Source of the DNA: Fuerstiella sp.
GTDB lineage: Bacteria; Planctomycetota; Planctomycetia; Planctomycetales; Planctomycetaceae
NCBI GenBank assembly: GCA_029247265.1
Contig: JAQWLN010000057.1
Coordinates: forward strand, 1 to 53,180
Length of the DNA: 53,180 nucleotides
Reading direction: 5' to 3'
Notes under the pieces: generated by a model
Told to the model about the DNA's origin: nothing
The model's database searches: none
Seen by the model: the letters and a program-made list of their open reading frames with translations, nothing else
Made by a program: the position numbers and the translations under genes
Shown here: positions 17,041 through 26,019 of the stretch, piece after piece
Layout of the letters: each line of letters begins with the position of its first letter
Position numbering within the stretch: position 1 is the first letter of the stretch

Positions 17041-19314
17041 ATGGCAGGGACGGTTCGCCTGATTCTGGCGTTTCACAATCATCAGCCGGTCGGTAATTTC
17101 GACGGAGTGTTCGAGCAGTCGTATCAGGAAAGCTATTTGCCATTCCTGAACGTACTGAGTGAATATCCCGATATCCCATTTGCCCTGCATACCTCTGGTA
17201 GTCTGCTGGAATGGATCGAGCAGGCTCATCCGGAGTACGTTGACCGAGTTCGACAGCTGGTTTCGCAGAATCAGATCGAGATCATCGGCGGGGCTTACTA
17301 CGAACCGATTCTGGCGAATATTCCCAGTCGTGATCGTATCGGACAGATCAGCCTGTACACGGAACATCTGGAAAGCCTGTTCGACACGACCGTACGTGGC
17401 ATGTGGATGCCGGAACGCGTGTGGGAACAGTCGTTTACCGGCGACGTTACGGCGGCCGGAATCCGGTACACAATTCTGGACGACCATCACTTCCGCTCCG
17501 GTGGTATGCCCCAGGAAGATTTATTCGGCTACTACGCCACCGAAGACGAAGGGCGCATTCTTTCTGTACTGCCAGGTAGTGAACGACTGCGGTACCTGAT
17601 TCCGTTCCAGGATCCGGAGCAAACAGTCGAATACCTGCGCGACATCGCCAACCGGTATGATGATCCGATTGTCGTGTTTGGTGATGACGGCGAGAAGTTT
17701 GGTACGTGGCCGGACACGCACAAACACGTTTACGAAGATCGCTGGCTGGAAAGATTTCTGCAGGCGCTTCGTGAAAACGCATCATGGTTAAAAGTAACGA
17801 CGCCGTCAGAGGCCATTGATCACGTCAAGCCGCTGGGAACGTATTACATTCCGGATGCCAGTTACCGGGAAATGACAGAATGGGCTCTGCCGCCGGAACG
17901 TCAGGCAGAGCTGCAGCGACTCACTCATCTGAATCGGGAACATGATCCGGACTGGCAGCAGTTGATGCAGTTTTCCAGCGGCGGCTTCTGGCGCAACTTC
18001 CGCGTGAAGTACGCGGAAAGCAACGAGATGTACGCACGGTCGATGGAAGTCAGTTCGCGTGTGGCTCAGCTGGACGCCAGCAGCGAGCTTAACGATGATC
18101 AGCGTGAAATTCTGGAAGACGCACGGCGCTGTCTGTACCGAGCTCAGTGTAATTGCAGTTTCTGGCATGGCGCTTTCGGCGGTCTCTATCTGCCACACCT
18201 GCGTAACGCGGTCTACACGAATCTGATCGAAGCGGACGGCATTCTGGAAGATATCACGCGGAACGTCGACAAATGGGTCGACGTCAGCACGGGTGACTTC
18301 AACCTTGACGCTCGTCAGGAAGTGCGATTAAGCAACCATCGGCTGGTGGCGATGTTCTCACCGGCCTGCGGCGGGCACATGTACGAGCTGGACGTGCGGA
18401 CCTGCCGGGCCAATCTGCTGGCTACATTAAATCGCCGTCCGGAAGCCTATCATCAACGCGTCCTTGACCATGCAAAAAATCTTCGTGAGGCAGCCGAACA
18501 TGGCCATGACCTGCACGAAGACGTTGCCAGTATTCACGACATTGTTCGCTTCAAGCAGCCGGACCTGGACAAGAAGATCGCATACGATAAGTGGCCGCGC
18601 AAGAGTCTGGTGGATCACTTTCTTCAGCCAGGACTGTCGTTTGATGACTTCCATCGTGGTGAGGGGATCATTGGCGATTTCGCGACGTCAACGTACGAAG
18701 CGGCTGTCCGCAAAGGTGATTCGGAAATCGTGCTGGAAATGCAGGGCCGTGGAGATATCGGCGGTACTGATGTCACCGTGCAAAAATCTGTGACCATTTC
18801 TCAAACACAGCCCAACGACATTCGCATTCAATATCAACTGCACGGACTGCCGACGGACGTGCCGCTGCACTTTGCATCGGAATTCAATTTTGCCACGATG
18901 CCCGGTGGCGCGTCCGACCGTTATTTTTACGACACGACCGGCACGCAGTTGGGAACTCTGGATTCACCACAACAACTGGCGGAGTCAGATCGCATTGGTC
19001 TGGTGGACGAATGGCAGGGCCTGGACGCGTCGCTGGAGCTGTCCTCACCGGCCGGAATCTGGACGTTTCCGATCGAAACCATCAGTCAGTCCGAGTCGGG
19101 ATTTGAGCTGGTCCATCAGAGCGTCGCTGTCGTACCGCACTGGGAGTTCGTCGCAGCGGACGACGGTACGTGGTCTGCGGAAATACGATTGGTGCTGGAC
19201 ACGTCATTGGCGCGAGCACGTCAGCTGGCCCAAATCAGTGACGAGCGGAAAGACTGGGACGAAGAGCACTCACAGCAAAGTGAGGTATCCGCTGAAGTCC
19301 CGTCGGTGACATAA
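17041..19314 (+). CDS. GH57 4-alpha-glucanotransferase / alpha-amylase-like enzyme
   Basis: This is a 757-residue cytoplasmic enzyme of the GH57 family, close in layout to Thermococcus litoralis 4-alpha-glucanotransferase, which moves malto-oligosaccharide units. The N-terminal barrel shows the conserved regions: FHNHQP (11-16), IEIIGGAYYEPIL (79-91), WMPERVWE with probable nucleophile E125, and VVFGDDGEKFG with the acid/base Asp at 215/216. The central domain and the C-terminal beta domain (VDHFLQPGLSFDDF to ALELSSPAGIW-like) correspond to DUF1925 and DUF1926. Length and domain order agree with the family. It probably acts in glycogen or maltodextrin metabolism. The gene stands alone and converges on the peroxiredoxin gene. 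Confidence 0.9.
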   Translation: MAGTVRLILAFHNHQPVGNFDGVFEQSYQESYLPFLNVLSEYPDIPFALHTSGSLLEWIEQAHPEYVDRVRQLVSQNQIEIIGGAYYEPILANIPSRDRIGQISLYTEHLESLFDTTVRGMWMPERVWEQSFTGDVTAAGIRYTILDDHHFRSGGMPQEDLFGYYATEDEGRILSVLPGSERLRYLIPFQDPEQTVEYLRDIANRYDDPIVVFGDDGEKFGTWPDTHKHVYEDRWLERFLQALRENASWLKVTTPSEAIDHVKPLGTYYIPDASYREMTEWALPPERQAELQRLTHLNREHDPDWQQLMQFSSGGFWRNFRVKYAESNEMYARSMEVSSRVAQLDASSELNDDQREILEDARRCLYRAQCNCSFWHGAFGGLYLPHLRNAVYTNLIEADGILEDITRNVDKWVDVSTGDFNLDARQEVRLSNHRLVAMFSPACGGHMYELDVRTCRANLLATLNRRPEAYHQRVLDHAKNLREAAEHGHDLHEDVASIHDIVRFKQPDLDKKIAYDKWPRKSLVDHFLQPGLSFDDFHRGEGIIGDFATSTYEAAVRKGDSEIVLEMQGRGDIGGTDVTVQKSVTISQTQPNDIRIQYQLHGLPTDVPLHFASEFNFATMPGGASDRYFYDTTGTQLGTLDSPQQLAESDRIGLVDEWQGLDASLELSSPAGIWTFPIETISQSESGFELVHQSVAVVPHWEFVAADDGTWSAEIRLVLDTSLARARQLAQISDERKDWDEEHSQQSEVSAEVPSVT

Positions 19315-19368
19315 AGTGTGCTATTGCAACATTGTCGCAGGAGTCAGTTTTTCCGACGACAGAGAAAA

Positions 19369-19399
19369 GCGTTACGGACGCTGCGAGCGCCCGTAACGC
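19369..19399. terminator. Strong hairpin between convergent genes, terminator
   Basis: GCGTTACGG and CCGTAACGC form a perfect 9-bp stem. After one A/C mismatch an inner CGCT/AGCG stem closes on a 3-nt loop. The hairpin lies between the ends of GH57 (+) and the peroxiredoxin (-). On the minus strand it is followed by TTTTCTCT, so it should act as an intrinsic terminator for the peroxiredoxin transcript. It lacks a T-run on the plus side, so action on GH57 is less certain. Confidence 0.7.
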
Positions 19400-19412
19400 A
19401 TGGACGCACTGT

Positions 19413-19946
19413 CTATTTCTTCGGGATCTTCAGTTCGGTCAGTTTGGCCACAAGATCCTCGCCGTGACTGCCGGCTTTCACCTTTTTGTCGACGTGCTTG
19501 ATCTTTGCGTCGTCACCAATGATGAACGTCCATCGTTCAGGAACCTTCCGTCCCTCGTGAACGACTCCATAAGCCTCGGCAACTTTTTTGCCGGGGTCGC
19601 TGAGGATCGCGTAATCGAGTTCCAGTTTTTTCGCAAATGCCGTGTTGTCTTCCACGCTGTCACAACTCGCTGTGAAATAGGTAACTTTGAATTCGCGGAT
19701 AGCTTCGCCGTTCGCACGGAACGACAGACACTCTTTGGTTCAGCCACCGGTAAATGCTTTGGGATACCAGGCGATTACGACCGCCTGCTTACCCTTAAAA
19801 TCCGCAAGTTTGTATGTTTTCCCATCACTGCCCTTCAGCTTGAAGCCCGGAGCATCATCTCCGGGTTTCAAATCGGCGGCACTGGACATGTTGATTCCTC
19901 CTGCCAAAACGGTTGCGACCAGACCCAAGGCGAAAAATCGTTTCAT
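19413..19946 (-). CDS. Exported peroxiredoxin with TGA (selenocysteine) at the peroxidatic position
   Basis: Read through one TGA (19740-19742), this is a 177-residue AhpC/TSA-type peroxiredoxin that would reduce peroxides using an external thiol donor. Features in order are a signal peptide (MKRFFALGLVATVLAGGINM, cleaved near SSA-ADL), then LKPGDDAPGF, then VVIAWYPKAFTGG-U69-TKEC. After these come FTASCDSVEDNTAFAKKL, LDYAILSDPGKKVAEAYGV and the closing VPERWTFIIGDD. Other peroxiredoxins have Cys exactly where U69 stands (T-x-x-C), with a possible resolving Cys at C73. The frame is intact on both sides and a SECIS-like hairpin follows. ATG 19946 is preceded by AGGAG. If the TGA is a true stop, the gene is dead. 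The alternative is a Cys-to-stop pseudogene, but the exact position and hairpin favour selenocysteine. Confidence 0.75.
19706..19726 (-). promoter_or_regulatory. Candidate bacterial SECIS hairpin
   Basis: On the minus strand, TGTCGTTC and GAACGGCG pair over 8 bp (two G-U pairs) around the loop CGTGC. There are 21 nt between the TGA (19740-19742) and the loop. Bacterial SECIS elements sit in the coding region just after the UGA, with the apical loop roughly 16-37 nt away and a G among the first two loop bases. Both conditions are met here. The fold was made by eye; energy and covariation are untested. Confidence 0.55.
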
Positions 19947-20180
19947 CCTGGAAATCTCCTGTGTGAAAGAATGCGGCATTGCGCCGCGCGAGGTGTGACT
20001 TGCCCATTGTTGCCAAAGTTCCACCGAAACCGCCACGCTGCCGCAGCGATTGACGCGGACTTTTTGCGAAACCGGCTTCAGCATGCTGAAATCGCAAACA
20101 GCCGGGGCGTATCCAGACAGCGACGGTTTTGGCCCTCTTCATCCACGGACGGCAGCTGTGATGACTGGGCGGACGCGGCG

Positions 20181-21269
20181 TCAATTGACGTTCAGTACTC
20201 GGACGCGGTGGTTGTTGCTGTCACCGATGTAGACGCGACCGTCGGCATCGACAAACACTCCGTGCGGCCGATCAAGGCGGCACTTTGACGCGACTCCGTC
20301 GGGACCATCGCCCTTCATACCGTCACCGACGACAGTTTCGACAATACCTGTCGAGACCCGGATGACACGGATCGTGTGGCTTTCGGTGTCTGCGAAGTAA
20401 ACATCACCGTTAGGTCCCAGGGCAACTCCCTTGGGGCCGGAAAGCGCGGCTTGCCGAGCCGGCCCTCCGTCTCCTGAGTAGCCTTTTTTTCCGGTACCGG
20501 CCAGGTGGTGCAGAGTGTTCGTGTTCAGGTCCATGCGATAGATCGCGTTCCCCTCTCGTAGTGCCAGAATCAGGTTGTGCCGGCCGTCGAAGTCGAGCGC
20601 TCTCGGGCCATTTGTCGGCGTGCCTGCGATGGGTGAGCCATCCGGTGTTGGCCTGCGTTCACCTGTTCCGGCAAAGGTGGAAATGTCGCCCGTTGCAAGA
20701 TCGACCTTGCGCACGCGATGATTTCCAATGTCGCAGATATACAGATTGCCCCTGTTGTCCAGGGCAATGGAATGCGGCCGGCTGAGCTGGGCCTGTGTGG
20801 CCGGTCCGCCGTCGCCGCCGAATCCCTTTGCTCCACTGCCGGCGATCAATTCGATAATGCCGGTGGTCGCATTTACCTTTCGGACGATGTTATTCTGCAT
20901 TTCCACAAAGAACATGTTCCCGTCGCTGTCGAACCGCACTTCGTACGGTTCATTCAGTGCTGCCGCGGTCGCTGGCCCGCCATTTCCGGTGTAGCCTTTT
21001 TGAGCATTGCCGGCGACTGTTGAAATGACGTTGGTTTTCGGATCCACTCGGCGAATCACATGAGAACCGACTTGGCAGATATACAGAGCTTGATCGGGAC
21101 CGATCACAATTCCGAAAGGTTGTGATACCGACGCCCGATCGGCCGTTCCCCCGTCGCCGGAATTGCCGTCGGTGCTGGTGCCGGCGACGGTCGTGACTTC
21201 TGCTGTCACAATAGCTGATGGAGCCCTAGCGGACAGGCATAAGAACAGTGTCAGGCAGGACAACATCAT
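20181..21269 (-). CDS. Exported NHL-repeat protein
   Basis: This is about 362 residues. A signal peptide (MMLSCLTLFLCLSARAPSAI) precedes a six-bladed NHL-type beta-propeller. Blades end in a repeated pattern such as LYICDIGNHRVRKVD, VYFADTESHTIRVIR and VYIGDSNNHRVRVLN. Between them recurs a Gly-rich link, T-V-A-G-x-G-x-x-G-[YF]-x-G-[DN]-G-G-P-A, seen at least four times (NAQKGYTGNGGPA, GAKGFGGDGGPA, GKKGYSGDGGPA). This linker is common in secreted bacterial NHL proteins. The role is unknown, probably binding protein or glycan. I chose ATG 21269 because the longer frame to 21410 would overlap the upstream gene and hide the signal. It lies 79 nt after DUF6580. Confidence 0.85.
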   Translation of the reverse strand: MMLSCLTLFLCLSARAPSAIVTAEVTTVAGTSTDGNSGDGGTADRASVSQPFGIVIGPDQALYICQVGSHVIRRVDPKTNVISTVAGNAQKGYTGNGGPATAAALNEPYEVRFDSDGNMFFVEMQNNIVRKVNATTGIIELIAGSGAKGFGGDGGPATQAQLSRPHSIALDNRGNLYICDIGNHRVRKVDLATGDISTFAGTGERRPTPDGSPIAGTPTNGPRALDFDGRHNLILALREGNAIYRMDLNTNTLHHLAGTGKKGYSGDGGPARQAALSGPKGVALGPNGDVYFADTESHTIRVIRVSTGIVETVVGDGMKGDGPDGVASKCRLDRPHGVFVDADGRVYIGDSNNHRVRVLNVN

Positions 21270-21348
21270 AAGCTTGTGTCGCTTTTGCTGAGACAAATGG
21301 CAGAAGAATCGAGCCGACTCGGCTGGGGCACGGCAGTGTGGGCCACGA

Positions 21349-21918
21349 CTATTGGTCGTCCGCCGATGCCAGCACGGGTTTGCTCTTTTTCGCGAGCAGG
21401 CCACCGTCATCTGTCACGGCAAACGCATTCCACATCGCAAAGAAAACGGGAGCGGCAATCAGGTTGCCCAGTATTGTGCCGCGTGCAAAAGGAATGGCTT
21501 TGACGAAACATTCGACCAGTCCCGCCGCACTGCGAGAATAGGTGTCCGGCCAGATCAGCCACACCCCAAAGTTGCTCAGCAGGAAGTAAATTGCGATTGA
21601 TGCGATGCTGCCGCCGATCACGGCTGTATAGCGTTTGGGGGCAACCTGACGGCCGACAAGAAAAATCAACACGTACGCCGAATAGTCCAGAGGCCAGCTG
21701 GGAAAGAACCCATGTCCGGTTTTCAAATGCAGCAACACGTCCGTGAGCACTCGAACACCCAGTGGCAGCAGGAATGCAACCGGGTGTCGCACGACTGAAC
21801 CGCACAGCAGCGCCAGTGCCACGACCGACGAAAAGTTCAGCAGTGGAGTATCAAGAAAACGCAGCCCGATACTGACACAACAGGCTGCCGCGATAATCAA
21901 AATCTGAGTATGTTTCAT
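21349..21918 (-). CDS. DUF6580-type integral membrane protein
   Basis: This 189-residue protein has about five or six hydrophobic helices: ILIIAAACCVSIGL, FSSVVALALLCG, a central PLDYSAYVLIFLVG, TAVIGGSIASIAIYFLLSNF, and a last one near LIAAPVFFAMWN. The pattern LSNFGVWLIW...Y..S..GL..C...AIPF is typical of the DUF6580 family, which resembles the membrane-embedded substrate-binding subunit of ECF vitamin transporters. The substrate is unknown. It begins only 9 nt after the end of the Sua5 gene, so the two are surely co-transcribed, with the NHL gene probably following. Confidence 0.75.
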   Translation of the reverse strand: MKHTQILIIAAACCVSIGLRFLDTPLLNFSSVVALALLCGSVVRHPVAFLLPLGVRVLTDVLLHLKTGHGFFPSWPLDYSAYVLIFLVGRQVAPKRYTAVIGGSIASIAIYFLLSNFGVWLIWPDTYSRSAAGLVECFVKAIPFARGTILGNLIAAPVFFAMWNAFAVTDDGGLLAKKSKPVLASADDQ

Positions 21919-21927
21919 AGAATCAAG

Positions 21928-22902
21928 TCACACAAAAGCTGCCCGGCGCAGCCGGTCGTTAAGGGCGATTCCCAGCCCGGTGGCTGGAAAACTTCTGGCG
22001 ATGATAACGTCCAGATTCGCTGAGTCGAGACTTCTGAGCGCGGCAAAAAAGTTTGCAGCACACGTTCGCAGGTCACCAGTGTCCGAAAGCTGCTCAATTT
22101 GCTCAAATCCCTGAGGGAACGGATGTTCTCCATGAGTCAGCAAACCGCAGCGTTTGCCTTCGATTGTCGCTGCTGCGTCGTCGATTGGAATGACTCGCAG
22201 CATTGTCGCGGGTGCGTAATGACGGCTTAACATGCCTGGGGCAGGTTGAGCGGCATTGTCCTGCGATGGGTCGCTGACGGCCCGCTGAACCGTGCCAATC
22301 ACGGCTTCGATGTCTTCAATGGGCAATCCACCGGGACGCAGCAGCATCGGCTGGTCTGTCATCAGCGAAACCACAGTCGATTCAAGGCCGACGTCACAGG
22401 GACCACCATCCAGAACACCATCGATCCTGCCGCCCAGACCATCGACAACATGACCGGCTGTTGTTGGACTGACGCCACCAAATGGATTTGCACTGGGGGC
22501 AACGACGGGGCGACCGACCGCTTGCAGCAGTTCAATGGCAAGAGGATGTTTGGGAATTCGCAGGCCGACGCCCGGCAGCCCCGCAGTCACAAGATCGGAG
22601 ATATGAGGCCGCTTGGGTAGCACCAGCGTCAGTGGCCCCGGCCAGAATTCTGCGGCCAGCTTCCTGGCCACTTCCGGAAAATCGGCCACTATCTGTTCGG
22701 CTGCGGCGATGTCAGCCACGTGAACGATCAGCGGATCAAACTCAGGCCGCTGTTTGGATTCAAAGATTCCGGCCACAGAATCCGAATTTGTTGCATCCGC
22801 ACCCAGTCCATAGACCGTTTCCGTAGGGAATGCGACAAGCTGGCCGCGGCGCAGCATCTCGGCTGCCATCAACGCATTGTCACACAATATGGTTTCACAC
22901 AT
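21928..22902 (-). CDS. sua5: L-threonylcarbamoyladenylate synthase (Sua5 type)
   Basis: This is a 324-residue enzyme that makes threonylcarbamoyl-AMP from Thr, bicarbonate and ATP, the first step of the tRNA t6A37 modification. The N-terminal YrdC domain (about 1-200) shows VAFPTETVYGLGADA, FESKQRP, WPGPLTLVLP, VGLRIPKHPLA and the SAN motif in PVVAPSANPFGGVS. The C-terminal region (about 220-324) is the extra Sua5 domain, so this is the long form rather than short TsaC. The transition contains APGMLSRHYAP, the linker that covers the active site in Sua5. It is cytoplasmic. The start is ATG 22902. Confidence 0.93.
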   Translation of the reverse strand: MCETILCDNALMAAEMLRRGQLVAFPTETVYGLGADATNSDSVAGIFESKQRPEFDPLIVHVADIAAAEQIVADFPEVARKLAAEFWPGPLTLVLPKRPHISDLVTAGLPGVGLRIPKHPLAIELLQAVGRPVVAPSANPFGGVSPTTAGHVVDGLGGRIDGVLDGGPCDVGLESTVVSLMTDQPMLLRPGGLPIEDIEAVIGTVQRAVSDPSQDNAAQPAPGMLSRHYAPATMLRVIPIDDAAATIEGKRCGLLTHGEHPFPQGFEQIEQLSDTGDLRTCAANFFAALRSLDSANLDVIIARSFPATGLGIALNDRLRRAAFV

Positions 22903-23320
22903 CAGCGACGGCTATTCACGAGAACCTGATGTCATTATTTCAGGCCCGACACCCAGCGGCAGCGAGCTGCTCATTCCTAACATCTGCACAGACGGCCTGA
23001 AAGGCATAACTATTCCCTGGACGAAAACAGGTTCACAATCACGGCAGGATCGTTCTGACGTGGTCGGACCGATCAATCCAGAGTCACGCGAATCAACATA
23101 CGGGGCGGCCATCGTAGCGAGAATATCAGTGCAGCGTCACCGTGCCACCCGAAGAAAACGGCTGTTCTGTGGACAGAACACGGTCATGAACGAACAATAC
23201 ATCAACAACGATGGTGGAACATTTTGAGGACTTTGTTAATTTCGACATAGTCTGGTCTGTGTGTAGCTCTGAGCGAGAGCTCAATCCTGGGTGCGGCCAA
23301 GCCGCAGAACGGTGAGTATC
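22903..23320. other. Divergent intergenic region, no gene recognised
   Basis: This lies between Sua5 (-) and the NfeD gene (+) and should contain both promoters. Open frames on either strand (for example 22877-23227 plus) carry no domain, signal or credible ribosome-binding site. An AT-richer stretch at about 23195-23250 may hold the plus-strand promoter, but I cannot define boxes. Confidence 0.4.
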
Positions 23321-24040
23321 ATGCCCGACGCAGGTGTGCTTGCAACAATTCTATTGATTGTCGGCCTGTTTCTTCTGGCGCTGGAACTGATGATTCCCAG
23401 CTTCGGTATGATTGGCATCATGTCGGCGATCACCCTGCTGATTTCGGCATGGTCCGCGTGGCAGGCATGGTGGCCCGCGAACCCCGGCTATTTCTGGACG
23501 TACGCGGGGTTCTGGGTCTTGGGTATTCCGTCGGTCCTTGGCGGCATGTTGTTCCTGCTTGAAAACACGACACTGGGGGATCGAATCGTACTGCGCGGTC
23601 CAGGCCAGAGTTCGGGCGATTCGGCGACTGCGGCACAAGGTCGACTGGCCTCGCTTGTTGGCCAAACTGGTCAGGCAGCATCGTTGTTGACGCCCGGGGG
23701 AATGGTCAATGTTGGCGGCGAGCGGTTTCATGCGGAATCGCCGGGCATGCCCATCGAATCCGGCTGCCCCGTCCTTGTGACCGCTGCCAGGGGCAATCGA
23801 CTGGTTGTCCGTGCGATATCGGAGAAGTCTCCAGTAGAAAATACAGCTCAGTCCAATGTATCGTCGCCAGGCGAACCGGCGGCGACAGTGGTGGTCGGAA
23901 CACCAGACGTGGATCCGGACCACCAGTCGTCCGATGGAACGGAACAACAGGACGTGGATGTCACAAAGGGCGGGCAGGACGCCGACGGGGGCAGTCCCCT
24001 TGACTTTGAGATTCCAGAGAACTATACCGGTGATGGTTAG
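23321..24040 (+). CDS. NfeD-family membrane protein
   Basis: This is a 239-residue partner of the flotillin that follows. Three or four hydrophobic helices in the first 100 residues (ATILLIVGLFLLALELMIPS, IGIMSAITLLISAW, YAGFWVLGIPSVLGGMLFLL) match the truncated NfeD architecture. A soluble beta-barrel-like domain follows (LVGQTGQAASLLTPGGMVNV, ERFHAESPGMPI, RLVVRAI), the NfeD C-terminal OB fold. The last 70 residues are acidic and probably disordered. NfeD proteins bind flotillins in membrane microdomains. ATG 23321 is chosen over the upstream in-frame ATG because GGTGAG lies about 7 nt before it. The distance to floA is 207 nt. Confidence 0.85.
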   Translation: MPDAGVLATILLIVGLFLLALELMIPSFGMIGIMSAITLLISAWSAWQAWWPANPGYFWTYAGFWVLGIPSVLGGMLFLLENTTLGDRIVLRGPGQSSGDSATAAQGRLASLVGQTGQAASLLTPGGMVNVGGERFHAESPGMPIESGCPVLVTAARGNRLVVRAISEKSPVENTAQSNVSSPGEPAATVVVGTPDVDPDHQSSDGTEQQDVDVTKGGQDADGGSPLDFEIPENYTGDG

Positions 24041-24247
24041 TGTGGCATGGCCGTCGCTAATCGGGAAAGTGCTGCCTGAATACGGTTTGTTCGTATCCGT
24101 CGATCGCGTGAATTGAAAGATTCGTATTCTGAAGGACGTTGGTCCGGACGAGAGGCATTGACTGCCGTTTTTCCAGGCAATGCATTGCGGTGAGTGTGAC
24201 GTGAAGCAGAGTCATGAGCGTCAGATGACGAATGGAGAATTCTTAAG

Positions 24248-25291
24248 ATGAAGATCATTCCTGCGTTGATGATACTTGCTCAAACCCCGGCCGGCTGGGC
24301 TGGCATCGTGATCATCCTGCTGTTCGTCATTATCTTTCTGGCGTACTTCGCGCAATTTGCGAGCCTGTGGCTGCAATGCAAGATGACCAACGCCGGCATT
24401 GGTCTGCTCGATCTGATTACGATGCGGTTCCGAAAGGTAAACCCGACGGTCATTGTCCGCAGCATGATCATGGCGGTTCAGGCGGGGCTGACGAAGATTT
24501 TTCCGATCACACACAGCAAACTGGAAGCTCATTATCTGGCGGGCGGAAATGTCCCCAATGTCATTCGAGCACTCATTGCGGCTCAGCGAGCAGAAATCGA
24601 TCTGGATTGGGATACAGCCCAGGCGATCGACCTCGCCGGCCGGGACGTGCTGGATGCCGTACGTACCAGCGTCTACCCAAAGGTTATTGACTGTCCGGAT
24701 CCCAAGCGGTCAGCGGGCACGCTGGATGCAGTCGCCGGCGATGGTATTCAATTGTGTGCTCGCGGACGTGTGACAGTGCGAACGAACCTGGCGCAGCTGA
24801 TCGGTGGAGCGACCGAAGAAACCGTCATTGCCCGAGTTGGCCAGGGCATCGTTCAGGCGATCGGTTCCACGGATTCGTACAAGAGCGTGCTTGAGAATCC
24901 CGATAACATTTCCAAGACGGTGCTTGGACAGGGCCTGGAAGGGAACACGGCTTACGAAATCGTTTCCATCGATATCGCCGACATTGATGTCGGCGAAAAT
25001 ATCGGAGCTCGTCTGCAGGCTGATCAGGCTGAAGCCGACATGCGAGTAGCACAGGCGAAAGCAGAACAGCTGCGGGCGGACCAGACAGCTCGCGAACAGG
25101 AGATGATCGCTCGAATTCAGCAGAACCGAGCGAAAGTGGTACTTGCTGAGGCACAGGTGCCGAAAGCCGTCGCTGATGCATTCACGAGCGGAAAACTGGG
25201 ACTGCTGGACTATTACGAACTTAAGAATGTGCAGGCGGATACCAGTATGAGACACTCAATTGCCGGAGCCGGTCCTGCCGGCAGCGATTAG
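24248..25291 (+). CDS. floA: Flotillin-like protein FloA
   Basis: This 347-residue protein of the FloA (UPF0365) family scaffolds membrane microdomains. After a short leader, one membrane helix ([19 protein letters not shown]) is followed by the family-specific [17 protein letters not shown] and [19 protein letters not shown] segments. The PHB-type domain follows, with [21 protein letters not shown], then the Glu/Ala/Gln-rich coiled coil ([20 protein letters not shown]) with [18 protein letters not shown] at the end. Length and order match known FloA. GGAG lies about 10 nt before the ATG. It stands in tandem with NfeD upstream and a membrane protein downstream. Confidence 0.93.
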   Translation: MKIIPALMILAQTPAGWAGIVIILLFVIIFLAYFAQFASLWLQCKMTNAGIGLLDLITMRFRKVNPTVIVRSMIMAVQAGLTKIFPITHSKLEAHYLAGGNVPNVIRALIAAQRAEIDLDWDTAQAIDLAGRDVLDAVRTSVYPKVIDCPDPKRSAGTLDAVAGDGIQLCARGRVTVRTNLAQLIGGATEETVIARVGQGIVQAIGSTDSYKSVLENPDNISKTVLGQGLEGNTAYEIVSIDIADIDVGENIGARLQADQAEADMRVAQAKAEQLRADQTAREQEMIARIQQNRAKVVLAEAQVPKAVADAFTSGKLGLLDYYELKNVQADTSMRHSIAGAGPAGSD

Positions 25292-25346
25292 AAATATTCG
25301 ACAAAAATCTCGTCTTGCCCGACACAGTCTCCGGAGCCACGCACAA

Positions 25347-25982
25347 ATGCAGTGGATTGTTATCATCGTTTTTATTGTTCTGCGGATCGTCTTTTCGATC
25401 TCCAAAGCAAATGAAAAGGGGCAACAACAAAAACAGCGTGTACAGGCGAATCCCGGTCGTAAACAGCGCGTGCAGTCTGAGATCGAGGCGTTCTTGTCCG
25501 AAGTCTCCGGAAAGAAGCAGCCTCGTCAGGAAGACGATGAGGAACTTGTAAGACGGCGGCAGAAGCAGCTGCGACGAAAAGCAGAGGCAAAACGCGGCCA
25601 GCGTGAAAAGCAGCCGCAACAGCAGGAAGAACGTGAATCCCGTGGGCGTCGGGAGCCGCTGACATCGTCGTCAAAATCCCGTCGTCTGGGAGAGCGGAAG
25701 GTCGGATCGGGAGTCGCTGCACACGTTGACAAGTTCATTGGTCAGCACGTTTCAGAACATATGAACCACGATGTAGGCGAATATGTTGACGCCACGATTG
25801 TGGACAGCGTAGAAGAACACCTGGGCAACAGAAAACTGGAAATGCCCACAATGGCGACCAGTTCTGCGGAAACATCTTCGGCCGCAGCGGCGGTCGCAAA
25901 AATGCTCAGAAACCCTGAAGGCGTTCGCAACGCCATTATCGTCAATGAAATTCTGTCGCGGCCTCGGCCATTGCGCCGCTGA
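25347..25982 (+). CDS. Small membrane-anchored, highly charged protein following floA
   Basis: I do not recognise this family. It has about 211 residues. An N-terminal membrane helix (MQWIVIIVFIVLRIVFSI) is followed by a long Lys/Arg/Glu/Gln-rich stretch that is probably coiled coil or disordered (residues about 25-120, with runs such as RRRQKQLRRKAEAKRGQREK). A C-terminal region from about 125 (VAAHVDKFIGQHVSEHMNHD) ends in an Ala-rich helix and RNAIIVNEILSRPRP. The start ATG 25347 lies 55 nt after floA. Its position as third gene after NfeD and FloA suggests a microdomain-associated protein; this is inference. Confidence 0.7.
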   Translation: MQWIVIIVFIVLRIVFSISKANEKGQQQKQRVQANPGRKQRVQSEIEAFLSEVSGKKQPRQEDDEELVRRRQKQLRRKAEAKRGQREKQPQQQEERESRGRREPLTSSSKSRRLGERKVGSGVAAHVDKFIGQHVSEHMNHDVGEYVDATIVDSVEEHLGNRKLEMPTMATSSAETSSAAAAVAKMLRNPEGVRNAIIVNEILSRPRPLRR

Positions 25983-26019
25983 TCCCCTTTTGAATCAGCT
26001 CTGGCGGCAGTCGACAAAG

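Noticed and set aside
19332-20288. 318-codon plus-strand frame across the peroxiredoxin and NHL genes
   Set aside because: It lies opposite the TGA-containing peroxiredoxin, whose protein features explain the region better. The plus-strand translation has no known features.
22877-23227. 116-codon frame between Sua5 and NfeD
   Set aside because: It overlaps the Sua5 start on the opposite strand, has no recognisable domain and lacks a ribosome-binding site.
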